64,000 nt of DNA, taken from positions 65,024 through 129,023 of the forward strand of contig JAOABP010000006.1 of the NCBI GenBank assembly GCA_026418295.1. Reading direction: 5' to 3'. Each line of letters begins with the position of its first letter. Position 1 is the stretch's first letter. The position numbers and the translations under genes are program-made. Positions 15,045 to 23,519 of this stretch are shown here, piece by piece. Below the pieces are notes generated by a model. The model saw only the letters and a program-made list of their open reading frames with translations, made no database searches and was not told where the DNA came from. This stretch comes from Caldifarciminota bacterium (GTDB lineage Bacteria > Hydrothermota > Tepidihabitantia > Tepidihabitantales > Tepidihabitantaceae).

Positions 15045-17001
15045 TATCATACTTCTGGTTCTGGTGCTGTTTGCCTATCGGGGGCTGCTGCATCCGAAGG
15101 GTGAGCCGGGGCTTTTTGTTTTACGGCTGGCAGTGCTGGTGATGTTTGTGCTGATGGCAACCGGTCAGATTGTCAGTTTTGCCTGGCAGGAGCGGCCGCA
15201 CCGGGTGGCGGTTCTGGTTGACCGTTCCCGGAGTATGGAGGCGGTCAGGGCAGACAGCCAGGCGCTGGAGCTTGCCCGCCAGATCGGTTCATTTCTGCCC
15301 CGGGGTCTGAAACCGCAGTTCTGGAGCTTTGGTGACAGTGTTTATTCCGGAATTGATGCCAGCAGGACATATGAGCAGACCAGGCTGGGACGGGCACTGG
15401 ATCTGGTCTTGAAGTCCGGGCCGGCGGCGGTAGTGTTGCTGAGTGACGGTCAGGACAACGGGGATATGAGTCCGGTTGGGGTAGTGGAACAGGCGCACGT
15501 GCCGGTTTATACAGTTGGTTTCGGTCAATATGCCGGTTATAATCTCCGTGTCCGGGAGCCGGAACTGCCGGGTCTGATTTATGCCGGGGATACGGTTCAG
15601 GTCCGGGTCTATCTGTCCGGTTACGGACTGCGGGAAAATCTGCCGGTGCGGGTGGCGGTTGCCGGACAGGAGCGGATAGTGATCGCCGGTGCCGGATTCT
15701 CGGAGCAGGAGATAGAGTTTCCGGTAGTTTTTACTCAGCCGGGGAAAAAGGTGGTCTCGGTCCGGGTGGAAAGTCTGCCCGGAGAGATAACCTTTGTTGA
15801 TAACCAGGCGCAGGCGCTGGCGCAGGTGCAGCCGGCACGAGTCCGGATGGTTTACTTTACAAACAACCCCGGACCCAATACCAGATTTATTCTTGCTCTG
15901 CTCCGGCAGAATCCCAGGGTAAGTCTGGAGCCGGTGATTTCCCTCACCGGCGGTTTTAATAGCAAAAAGGAGCTGGCAGGCGATGTTTATCTGCTTGACG
16001 GGGTCAGCGAAAATGAGCCGGACCGTGTCTGGTGGCAGTGGCTGGAATCACAGATAAGCGGCGGGGCAGGTCTTTTTTTTATCGCCGGGGTTGATAATAC
16101 TTTCGGACCGGTGCTGAACCGGTTGTTACCGCTATCGCAATGGAGGGTGCTGAAGGGTAGTTTCACCCCTGTGCCCACCGGTGATGCTGAGGCTGCCGGG
16201 ATTTTTGAGCCCGGCAGTGTTGATTTTAATCTCCTAGCGCCGTTCAGCAGTCTGATTACCGGTGTTCCGAAAGCCGGTGCGGTTGTCTGGTTTCAGGCGG
16301 GTGAAAACGGACAGCCGATTGCAGTCGCCGGGAATGCGGGTAAGGGGAGGGTGGTTTACTTCGGCGGTTATCCACTCTGGCGCTGGGGTTTTCTGCCGGA
16401 AATTCCCTTAGCCGGTGAGTCACCGCTGGCGGTATTTCTTGACCGGATGAGCCGTTATCTGGCTGAACAGGATACGAGCCGGTTTGTGCTGGAAACTGGC
16501 CGTTTGAGTTATCTGGCGGGCGAACCGGTGCGGTTGCAACTGCGGGCGCGGCGTCCGGGGGGAGACTGCTGGGAAGGGCTGGATGTGCGTGTCCGGGTTG
16601 ATACCGGGGACCTCTGGGTGCCGATGGTGGAGCGGGGTGCAGGGGTATACGAGGCAACGGTTTCCGGTTCTGCTCCGGGCAGTCATCATGCGGTTGCTGA
16701 GGTGCGTCAGGAGGGGGTGGTTCTGGGCAATGCCGGGATCGACTGGGTTGTTGATGAGCAGGGGGTGGAGTTTGTCCGGCTCGGTCTGAACCGCGGTCTG
16801 CTGGAGCGGCTCGCTCAGGCAGGGAACGGCTGGTTTGTTCCGGCGGAAAGTCTGCATCAGGAGCTGATAAGAGGGATCAAGACCCGGGGTTATCAGCGCC
16901 GGCTGGTGCTGGATCCGAGAGGCATGCCCTGGTGGTTCGGGCTGATGGCGGTGCTGTTCGGCGTTGAACTTTTATTAAGGCGCAGAAAGGGGTTGTATTA
17001 G
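15028..17001 (+). CDS. VWA-domain membrane protein (BatA/GATase1-like)
   Basis: 657 residues. Two N-terminal membrane helices precede a von Willebrand A domain with the metal site VLVDRSRSME (D-x-S-x-S, about residue 64) and a VVLLSDGQDNGD strand. Beta-rich domains follow, then a glutamine-amidotransferase-I-like fold without an obvious nucleophile (VYLLDGVSEN, GGAGLFFIAG, GRVVYFGGYPLWRW), and a last membrane helix near 636-650 with an RRRKG end. This is the layout of large BatA-like or DUF-VWA proteins seen in the FCB group, thought to act in the periplasm. It overlaps the lipoprotein gene by 17 nt and abuts the next gene. Confidence 0.75.
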   Translation: MSIAVSIILLVLVLFAYRGLLHPKGEPGLFVLRLAVLVMFVLMATGQIVSFAWQERPHRVAVLVDRSRSMEAVRADSQALELARQIGSFLPRGLKPQFWSFGDSVYSGIDASRTYEQTRLGRALDLVLKSGPAAVVLLSDGQDNGDMSPVGVVEQAHVPVYTVGFGQYAGYNLRVREPELPGLIYAGDTVQVRVYLSGYGLRENLPVRVAVAGQERIVIAGAGFSEQEIEFPVVFTQPGKKVVSVRVESLPGEITFVDNQAQALAQVQPARVRMVYFTNNPGPNTRFILALLRQNPRVSLEPVISLTGGFNSKKELAGDVYLLDGVSENEPDRVWWQWLESQISGGAGLFFIAGVDNTFGPVLNRLLPLSQWRVLKGSFTPVPTGDAEAAGIFEPGSVDFNLLAPFSSLITGVPKAGAVVWFQAGENGQPIAVAGNAGKGRVVYFGGYPLWRWGFLPEIPLAGESPLAVFLDRMSRYLAEQDTSRFVLETGRLSYLAGEPVRLQLRARRPGGDCWEGLDVRVRVDTGDLWVPMVERGAGVYEATVSGSAPGSHHAVAEVRQEGVVLGNAGIDWVVDEQGVEFVRLGLNRGLLERLAQAGNGWFVPAESLHQELIRGIKTRGYQRRLVLDPRGMPWWFGLMAVLFGVELLLRRRKGLY

Positions 17002-17691
17002 ATGAGCATGGTTCAGGGGTTGAAGAGCGGACCGGAGCGGAAAACGGGGTGCAGGAGACTGTTTTGGGTTCTGCTTCTGATGGCTGTTCCGGCGCTGGTT
17101 TATGCCGGCAGTGGAGAGCGGATTGCGGAGTGGCTGGGAGCGCGGGGGTTGAGTCCCCAGCTGGTGGTGCTGCTGGTTTCAATGCTGCCCGTAGTGGAGC
17201 TGCGGGGGGCGGTGCCGATTGGCAACAACCTTTTCGGACTGCCGTTGTGGCAGACACTCCTGCTGGCAATCGGCGGCAATATGCTGCCGATTTTTCTGGT
17301 AGTGCTTCTGCTGGAAAAGGCGGTGGAGTGGCTCGGGCATATTGCTGTTTTCCGGCGGTTCTTTGACTGGCTGTTTCAGCGGACGCGAAAGAGGAGCGGA
17401 GTGATTGAGCGGTTTGAGTTCTGGGGGCTGGTGATCTTTGTGGGCATACCTCTACCGATGACCGGTGCCTGGACCGGTTCGGTTGCAGCGGTGCTGCTCG
17501 GAATGTCCTATTTCCGGGCACTGCTGGGTATCTTTCTCGGGGTGCTGATGGCAGCGGTCATCGTAACCGCGCTGTCTCTGCTCAAATGGTGGGGTGTGGC
17601 GATTGCAGTGGTATTGATTTCCATAATCTTTTTTCAGCAGTTTATTTCCGCACGCCGCCGGTCAGGAAAGTTCAGGACCGGAGCTCAGTAG
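17002..17691 (+). CDS. COG2426-type small multidrug-export membrane protein
   Basis: 229 residues with four to five hydrophobic segments. VSMLPVVELRGAVPIGNNLF and GLVIFVGIPLPMTGAWTGSV are the two conserved re-entrant motifs of the COG2426 family (putative small multi-drug exporters). A cytoplasmic basic stretch (RTRKRSG) lies between them. The substrate is unknown. The ATG follows immediately after the stop of the VWA gene, so it is the last gene of that operon, and its 3' end overlaps the convergent DUF2723 gene by 7 nt. Confidence 0.8.
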   Translation: MSMVQGLKSGPERKTGCRRLFWVLLLMAVPALVYAGSGERIAEWLGARGLSPQLVVLLVSMLPVVELRGAVPIGNNLFGLPLWQTLLLAIGGNMLPIFLVVLLLEKAVEWLGHIAVFRRFFDWLFQRTRKRSGVIERFEFWGLVIFVGIPLPMTGAWTGSVAAVLLGMSYFRALLGIFLGVLMAAVIVTALSLLKWWGVAIAVVLISIIFFQQFISARRRSGKFRTGAQ

Positions 17692-19625
17692 CTGCCGAGC
17701 CGGCTGAGGATCAGTTTCACCTTTTCTCTTTCCGGAGAGTCCGGTTCCAGTTCGAGAAAACGGCGGAGATAGTGGCGGGCGCTGTCCGGTTTGCCCTCAA
17801 AGGCAAACACCAGACCCTTGTTCTCAATTGCTGAAGGGTATTCCGGATAATACTGAAGGCTCCGGTTGAAATCGGCAATTGCACCGCTGGCATCACCCCG
17901 GGCATATTTCAGCATTCCCCGGCGGTTGACTGTGGCAGCAAAGCGCCGGCAGAGATCAACGGTTAACGGGTCGTAAAACCGGGAGGTCTGATACCGCTCC
18001 GGTCCGGGCAGGTGCAGTGATTCCGGTGGTGCGGGGAGAGTGTCAGTTGGGGACACAAGTTCGTAGGTCATGCCGTTAAACTTGCATTGCCAGCCCTGCC
18101 AGTTTTCCAGGAGGGTGGTGAAGTTCTGAGGGAAGAAAAATGCCCTTTTCCCCCTGAGACTTGAGATGATGGTTGCCATGATTTCCTCAGTGCGCCGGCG
18201 GGCAAGTTCACCGAACCGGATATCGCTGGTCCGGACCGGAGTGTTCCAGAGACTTTCAGCGGTCGCAAGCGCTGCCTCCGGGACAGGCAGATTCCGCCCA
18301 AGCTGTCGGAGATACCAGGGCAGGGTCAGATGATACTGGCTGATGACTGTGAGCCGGTCTTCAGGTCTGGAGTGGATGTTGAGCCAGTTGATAGCTTGAA
18401 AAAGGCTGTAGTCATCAGTGAACAGGACCGCATTCTCGGGCAGTTCCGCATTAACCGCTTGAGTAAGATCGGAGAGGCTGGTGAGGTGCGAGCGGTCCTG
18501 GCGCGGGTAGAAGTAAACCGTCTGGAGAACGGTCAGGATTGCGATGGCAATAGTGACCGGGGTTCGTTTTATCCGGGAGAGATAGTGGATGCCGGAGCCG
18601 ATGAACAGAGCGCAGATCAACCAGACCGGCAGAAAGTAACCCTCCTTGTCCGGAATGTTGTAAAGCAGGACCGCAGGTCCGGCAGTCAGAACTCCGGTAA
18701 AAAAGCCCCAGCACAGACGCCGGTGGGATTTGAGCATACCGATGACGCCCGGAATGAGCAGAAGCCAGAAGATGGTGAACTGCTGGAAGAGTATTTTCGG
18801 CAGATCCCGGAATTGAGTGGCAAGGTAACCTGTGCCACCGGCAAGAAACCGGTAGCGGTAAATCCGGGCGGTAACATAACCCAGCAGGTCGCTGAGGCTG
18901 TTGACTCCTGCCCACCCGGGCGGGTCCTGAGAACGGAAGAGCAGGCTGAAATAGAGGAGCGGACCGAGCAGCAGGAGTGCAATACCCGCAGGAAGGGAGC
19001 GGAGGAGCGGACGTTTGGGACCGGTAAGGGCGATGACCATCAGGCTCGGAATCCAGAAGATGATGAAGAGGTGGTGGGCGATGCCCAGCCCGAGAAGGAA
19101 AAAGATTAAAAGCAGACTCCGCATTGAACCGGTTTCGGCATGGATGGTTGCAACAAGTAAAAGCAGGGCAACGAGCACAGTGTGGAGGCTGTAGACCTCA
19201 ATTGCGGTTGCCTGCTGCCACAGCTCCCAGGATACCGCCCAGACCAGTGCGCCGAGCAGGGAAGCGACAGGATTCCGGGTCAGCCGGTCCAGCAACAGAA
19301 AAAGGACAAGGCAGGAGCCGGCAGCAAACAGGCTGGAGACCAGATTGAGGCGGAAGGGCAGGGACAGAAACGGCACGAGTCCAGCAGCTTTTAATACCCA
19401 CAAAAGTAATGGATACCCGGGTGGATGTGCCAGACCGTTGACTGCGGTTACGACCGCAAACTCGGCTGAATCCAGCCAGAAGATGTCCCGGGCAGTGGTG
19501 GCAAAATACAGCGCAAAGGGCAGAAGGAAGGCAGAAAGGGGCAGAAGATAACGGCGGACTGGGAGGCCGATCTTCAGCACAAGGAAGTTTATCCGGGTGG
19601 CGGCTGATGTCAACGGGAAGGTCAT
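17685..19625 (-). CDS. DUF2723 membrane protein with C-terminal TPR repeats
   Basis: About 646 residues. The N-terminal region has many membrane helices, with TTARDIFWLDSAEFAVV and NGLAHPPGYPLL, the D-[SA]-x-E-[FL] and G-x-A-H-P-P-G-[YF]-P motifs of DUF2723, a GT-C-like family related to mannosyltransferases. The C-terminal ~100 residues hold tetratricopeptide-like helices (ADFNRSLQYYPEYPSAIENK). It may glycosylate exported proteins or lipids from a polyprenyl donor. The start is uncertain: ATG at 19625 or an upstream GTG at 19682, neither with a good ribosome site or a leaderless promoter. It converges with the COG2426 gene. Confidence 0.8.
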   Translation of the reverse strand: MTFPLTSAATRINFLVLKIGLPVRRYLLPLSAFLLPFALYFATTARDIFWLDSAEFAVVTAVNGLAHPPGYPLLLWVLKAAGLVPFLSLPFRLNLVSSLFAAGSCLVLFLLLDRLTRNPVASLLGALVWAVSWELWQQATAIEVYSLHTVLVALLLLVATIHAETGSMRSLLLIFFLLGLGIAHHLFIIFWIPSLMVIALTGPKRPLLRSLPAGIALLLLGPLLYFSLLFRSQDPPGWAGVNSLSDLLGYVTARIYRYRFLAGGTGYLATQFRDLPKILFQQFTIFWLLLIPGVIGMLKSHRRLCWGFFTGVLTAGPAVLLYNIPDKEGYFLPVWLICALFIGSGIHYLSRIKRTPVTIAIAILTVLQTVYFYPRQDRSHLTSLSDLTQAVNAELPENAVLFTDDYSLFQAINWLNIHSRPEDRLTVISQYHLTLPWYLRQLGRNLPVPEAALATAESLWNTPVRTSDIRFGELARRRTEEIMATIISSLRGKRAFFFPQNFTTLLENWQGWQCKFNGMTYELVSPTDTLPAPPESLHLPGPERYQTSRFYDPLTVDLCRRFAATVNRRGMLKYARGDASGAIADFNRSLQYYPEYPSAIENKGLVFAFEGKPDSARHYLRRFLELEPDSPEREKVKLILSRLGSY

Positions 19626-19711
19626 ACGGACAGGCAGGTCCTGGGCAGGAGACAATCCGGGCGGAGGTTCGCACACCGACACTGACCTGACAGCAGTACC
19701 TCCCCCTGCCC

Positions 19712-19723
19712 GGGGCTAGCCCC
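19712..19723. repeat. 12-bp perfect palindrome
   Basis: GGGGCTAGCCCC lies in the 217-bp gap between the divergent DUF2723 and GT-C genes. It could be an operator; nothing else recognisable lies here apart from the promoter at 19843-19870. Confidence 0.4.
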
Positions 19724-19842
19724 CCTTGACTGGAGTGGAAGCATAACTGATTGATAATTAGAAAGATATGAAATTGACCCTGTTGGACACCGCTAAAACA
19801 AAGCAGATGCAGAACAGGTTTACTGGTTTGGCAGTATTATCC

Positions 19843-19870
19843 TTGACATCGGGGGAAAAACGGATATAAG
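19843..19870 (+). promoter_or_regulatory. Leaderless promoter of the glycan operon
   Basis: TTGACA (19843-19848), 16 bp, TATAAG (19865-19870). The predicted transcription start at 19877 leaves a 4-nt leader before the TTG at 19881. Confidence 0.8.
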
Positions 19871-19880
19871 GTGATATATA

Positions 19881-21179
19881 TTGAAGGTTAATCCCGAAAT
19901 CAGGCTTTTGCTTTTGATCGCTGGTGTGGCTCTGTTTATCCGGTTGCTTGTGGGGCTGGGGTATAAGAACCGGATGACGCCGGGAGAGCCGGTCCAGAAG
20001 GCAAGGTCCGAAGCGGAGTATCTCCGGGAGCCGTATCTGGAGCTGGGTGATTCCCAGCAGTACCTGCTGCTGGCAGAAAACCTCCGGGCGCGCGGAAGGT
20101 TCAGCTGGAATGGAGGACCGGTGACATTCCGGCTGCCGGGTTATCCGCTGCTGCTGGCATTAATTAATAATAACCTTATTGTGATGACGGTCCTGCAGGC
20201 GGTACTTTCCGCTTTGAGTGTGCTGTTTGCCGGGCGGGCAGGAATGAGGGTCTTTGGTCCGGCTGCCGGGCTGGCGGGTGCCGGGTTACTGGCGGTTGAC
20301 ATTCCCAATATCACCCATTGTGGAATGGTGATGAGTGAACCGCTGTTTGTTTTTCTGGTTACCGGCGCACTGCTGGCGTTGAGTTACCGTCAGGAGTGGC
20401 TCTGTGGAACAATGCTCGGCATGGCGGCAATGACCAGACCGGTCGGGGTTTTTCTCTTTCTGCCGGTGGCAGTTTTTCTCGTCCTGAAAAGGGTGCGGTG
20501 GCAGCGGGTGGTGGTGTTTCTCGTGTGTTTCGGTCTTCTGCCCGGGTGCTGGGTAGTCCGGAACTGGCGGGTTTGGGGCAGGCCCGGGTTCAGTTCCAAT
20601 GGTGGCTACAATCTGTTTTATGCCGGTGCCGCGGAGGTGGTGGCGGATAAACTTCAGGTGCCGCTTGCTCAAGCCCGGGTTTATCTGGTGGAGCGGTACC
20701 GGCAGGAGCTGGAGGATGATAATCCCCTTGAGCTCGGCAAACGGCTGGGCAGAATCGGGACAAGGGTTATTGTTCAGGAGCCGGTGCGGTTTCTGAAAGT
20801 CTATCTGCGGAGTGTGGGGAAGATTATTTTCGGGACCAAGGCGGATGACCTGGTGCTGAGGCTGGTGGCACCTGAGCTGCGGCTGGCAAGACTGGGCGCA
20901 CTGCCGGATGTGCTGCCGGTTAGGGTCAGAACGGTGATTTTTCTTCTAAGCGGACTGGAGCTGGTGCTGATGTGCGTAACCATCTTTTTTCTTATCCGGG
21001 CGCTGCTGCGGGCTCAGCCGCGTTCATGGGTCTGGCTGTTGCTGGCGCTGGGAGTTTATTTTATCCTGCTTGCGGCACCGCTCGGCGACGGCCGGTTCCG
21101 GGTGCCGGCGATGCCTTTCTTTACCACACTGGCGGGTGCAGGCTGGTCAGGTCTGCTGGCGAAGCGCAGGGGTGGTTAA
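19881..21179 (+). CDS. GT-C/ArnT-like membrane glycosyltransferase
   Basis: 432 residues with about ten hydrophobic helices. After the first helix comes YLELGDSQQYLLLAENL, matching the D-x-x-x-Y first-loop motif of GT-C enzymes such as ArnT and PMT-like proteins, then VTFRLPGYPLLLALI with the R-x-P-x-Y-P motif. AAMTRPVGVFLFLPVAVF and VVRNWRVWGRPGFSSNGGYN are also typical of the family. It would move a sugar from a polyprenyl carrier to an envelope target. The TTG start is dictated by the promoter; starting at the next ATG (19974) would remove the first helix. First gene of a three-gene surface-glycan operon. Confidence 0.8.
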   Translation: MKVNPEIRLLLLIAGVALFIRLLVGLGYKNRMTPGEPVQKARSEAEYLREPYLELGDSQQYLLLAENLRARGRFSWNGGPVTFRLPGYPLLLALINNNLIVMTVLQAVLSALSVLFAGRAGMRVFGPAAGLAGAGLLAVDIPNITHCGMVMSEPLFVFLVTGALLALSYRQEWLCGTMLGMAAMTRPVGVFLFLPVAVFLVLKRVRWQRVVVFLVCFGLLPGCWVVRNWRVWGRPGFSSNGGYNLFYAGAAEVVADKLQVPLAQARVYLVERYRQELEDDNPLELGKRLGRIGTRVIVQEPVRFLKVYLRSVGKIIFGTKADDLVLRLVAPELRLARLGALPDVLPVRVRTVIFLLSGLELVLMCVTIFFLIRALLRAQPRSWVWLLLALGVYFILLAAPLGDGRFRVPAMPFFTTLAGAGWSGLLAKRRGG

Positions 21180-22114
21180 TGGAAGAACCGGAGCTGGCGC
21201 TGGTATTTGTCAATTACGATTCTGCCCGGTGGCTGAGAACCGCGCTGGCAACTGCGAAGCAGGCAACGGGAAATCTGAATGTGGAGCTGGTGGTCGTGGA
21301 CAACTTCAGTCCGGGTGAAAAGGAGCGGGAGTGGTTGCGGGAGGTTGGCGCGGAATTTGGCGCCCGCATTCTGCTCCTCGGGAAAAATCTCGGTTATGGT
21401 GCGGCTGCCAATCGGGGAGTTGCCCATACCCGGGCTGAGCTGGTGGCGGTGTGCAATCCGGATGTCCGGTTTACTGCCCGGAGTCTGAGCCGGCTGACGG
21501 AGTTCATCAGGTCCCAGCCCGATGCCGGGGTGGTCTCACCCCAGCTTTACTATCCGGACGGAACCCCTCAGCCTTCCTGTCGGCGGTTACCAAGACTGCG
21601 CTATCTGTTCTGGGGAAGACGCTCACCGTTTGTCCGGATGTTTCCCCGGCAGGCACCGGCACGGGAGTTTCTCTATCTGGATGTGTGGCAGAGCACGCAA
21701 CCGGTGGAGGTGGAGGCGGTGATCGGCACAGTGATGGTATTCCGGCGCAGCGCCTTTGCCGCAGTCGCCGGTTTTGATGAAGGGTATTTTATGTTTGCTG
21801 AGGATCTGGATATCTGCGACCGGCTGCGGCGGCAGGGGTGGCGGGTGTTTCTTGAACCGCGGGCAAGGGTGATTCATTATTACGGGGCGGTGCGCCGCCG
21901 CTGGCGCCGCTGGACCGAGTATCAGCGGGTGCGGGGGCTGCACCGGTTCTTTATTCAGCGCAGCAGGGTGCCGGGTTCACTGCTTTTGTCAGCCCTGTTT
22001 GCCGGCTATTACTTCGGACTGGAGGCACTGGCGGTTGCGGGTCTGGGGGAGTTTGAGTATTCCTGGCAGAAGGCGGGGCGAGCGAAGGGAGGAGGCAGAA
22101 TTGCGCCGGCTTAA
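21179..22114 (+). CDS. Family 2 glycosyltransferase (rhamnosyltransferase-like)
   Basis: 311 residues. GT-A fold: LALVFVNYDSARWLRTAL, then VELVVVDNFSPG, LGKNLGYGAAANRGV and CNPDVRFTARSLSRL (the D-x-D-like N-P-D). Further on, GTVMVFRRSAFAAVAGFDEG and MFAEDLDICDRLRRQG hold the E-D-x-D catalytic-base motif, with HYYGAV after it. This is the arrangement of WbbL/RfbF-like rhamnosyltransferases. It likely extends a surface polysaccharide at the cytoplasmic membrane. The ATG overlaps the stop of the preceding gene (TAATG), so the two are coupled. Confidence 0.92.
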   Translation: MEEPELALVFVNYDSARWLRTALATAKQATGNLNVELVVVDNFSPGEKEREWLREVGAEFGARILLLGKNLGYGAAANRGVAHTRAELVAVCNPDVRFTARSLSRLTEFIRSQPDAGVVSPQLYYPDGTPQPSCRRLPRLRYLFWGRRSPFVRMFPRQAPAREFLYLDVWQSTQPVEVEAVIGTVMVFRRSAFAAVAGFDEGYFMFAEDLDICDRLRRQGWRVFLEPRARVIHYYGAVRRRWRRWTEYQRVRGLHRFFIQRSRVPGSLLLSALFAGYYFGLEALAVAGLGEFEYSWQKAGRAKGGGRIAPA

Positions 22115-23468
22115 GGGGCTGGCAGTTATCGCGCTGCTGGTCGCCGGGGATCTGGCCGGAGTGCTGTTGAGCTATATTCTGGGCTATTTTGTCCGTTCGT
22201 GGTGGTCCGGGGGTGAAACCTTCACCAGCAGCCTGCTGAACCGGGCATACCTGCTGCTCGTCTTTCCGTTTGTGTTCGCCTATGAGGGGTTGTACACGCG
22301 AAGGCTCACCGAGTGGGAGGAAAGACGCCGGTGTGTGCGCGGGGTAGTGATCGGCAGTGCACTGCTGACAATTCTGCTGTTCATGGTGCGGTTGTGGATT
22401 GTGTCACGGCTGGTGGTGGTGCTGAGTGCGCTGTTCAGTGCGGTGCTCGTGCCTTCCATTCGCACATTGCTGAAGCGGTTGCTGGTGCGGTTACAGCTGC
22501 TGGATCAGCCGCTGGTGATCTTCGGTTATGGCAGTGCCGCCCGGCTTTTTGAGGCGGAGCTGAATAAGCACCGGACCATGGGTTACCGGGTCGTAGCGCG
22601 GATTGAGCGGCCGGCAGACAGTGAGCCGCTGAGCGCGCTGGTTTCCCGGGCAGAAATTCCCCCCGGGTCGCTGGTGGTGGTACTTGCAGACTGTTTCCGC
22701 GAACCGGAGCTGAAGGAGATCTTTGAGTATGCGGAGCAGAGTTTCGCCGAGATGATGATTCTGCCCAATCTCAGCCTCCTGACCACCTCCACCGCTGCGG
22801 TCGAGCAGATCGGGAGTCTGCTGGTTCTGAAATACCGTTATAATCTGCTCCGGCCGATGAACCTCTGGACAAAGCAGGTGCTGGAGTTTGTGCTGAGTCT
22901 GGTGCTGACGATTGTACTGCTGCCGGTGTTTGCGGTGCTGGCGCTGCTGGTGAAACTGTCTTCCCCCGGGCCGGTGTTTTTCCGGCAGCCGCGCATCGGC
23001 CGGGGCGGGAAGGTGTTTACCTGTCTGAAGTTCCGGACAATGTATCAGGATGCGGAAGCCCGGCTTGAGGAGATTCTGAAACGGGACCCGGCGGTGCGGG
23101 CGGAGTGGGAAAGGTATGCCCGGATTACCGGTGATCCGCGGGTGACCCGGATCGGCCGGTGGCTGCGCCGGTTCAGTCTGGATGAACTGCCCCAGCTGTT
23201 AAATGTGCTCAGGGGCGAGATGGCACTGGTCGGTCCCAGGCCTTATCTGGTGAGTGAACTGGAGCGGGTGGGAAAATATCTGAAGACAATTGTGCGCGTC
23301 CGTCCCGGACTTACCGGTCTGTGGCAGGTTTCCGGTCGTGCGGAACTGCCGTTTGAGGAGAGGATGCTGCTGGATGAGTATTATATCCGGAACTGGTCGC
23401 TGTGGCTGGATTTTTCCATCCTGGTGCGCACCATCAGGGCGGTGCTGACCGGTCGCGGCGCTTATTGA
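22101..23468 (+). CDS. Polyprenyl-phosphate sugar phosphotransferase (WbaP/EpsE-like)
   Basis: 455 residues from the chosen TTG. Four N-terminal membrane helices, then a CoA-binding-like domain (LVIFGYGSAARLFEAELNKH) and NLSLLTTS, then the bacterial sugar transferase domain. That domain has a membrane segment, SSPGPVFFRQPRIGRGGKVF, CLKFRTMYQDAE, DPRVTRIGRWLRRFSLDELP and QLLNVLRGEMALVGPRPYL, with RPGLTGLWQVSGR near the end. It starts glycan assembly by moving a sugar-1-phosphate onto undecaprenyl phosphate. The start TTG at 22101 follows GGAGG by 5 nt and overlaps the previous gene by 14 nt. Confidence 0.93.
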   Translation: MRRLKGLAVIALLVAGDLAGVLLSYILGYFVRSWWSGGETFTSSLLNRAYLLLVFPFVFAYEGLYTRRLTEWEERRRCVRGVVIGSALLTILLFMVRLWIVSRLVVVLSALFSAVLVPSIRTLLKRLLVRLQLLDQPLVIFGYGSAARLFEAELNKHRTMGYRVVARIERPADSEPLSALVSRAEIPPGSLVVVLADCFREPELKEIFEYAEQSFAEMMILPNLSLLTTSTAAVEQIGSLLVLKYRYNLLRPMNLWTKQVLEFVLSLVLTIVLLPVFAVLALLVKLSSPGPVFFRQPRIGRGGKVFTCLKFRTMYQDAEARLEEILKRDPAVRAEWERYARITGDPRVTRIGRWLRRFSLDELPQLLNVLRGEMALVGPRPYLVSELERVGKYLKTIVRVRPGLTGLWQVSGRAELPFEERMLLDEYYIRNWSLWLDFSILVRTIRAVLTGRGAY

Positions 23469-23484
23469 TTCCCGAGAGGCAGGG

Positions 23485-23512
23485 TTGATTTTCACTTCAT
23501 TTTCTTTATTAT
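23485..23512 (+). promoter_or_regulatory. Leaderless promoter of the propeller gene
   Basis: TTGATT (23485-23490), 16 bp, TATTAT (23507-23512). The predicted transcription start at 23519 is 1 nt before the second of two tandem ATG codons. Confidence 0.7.
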
Positions 23513-23519
23513 CAGCATG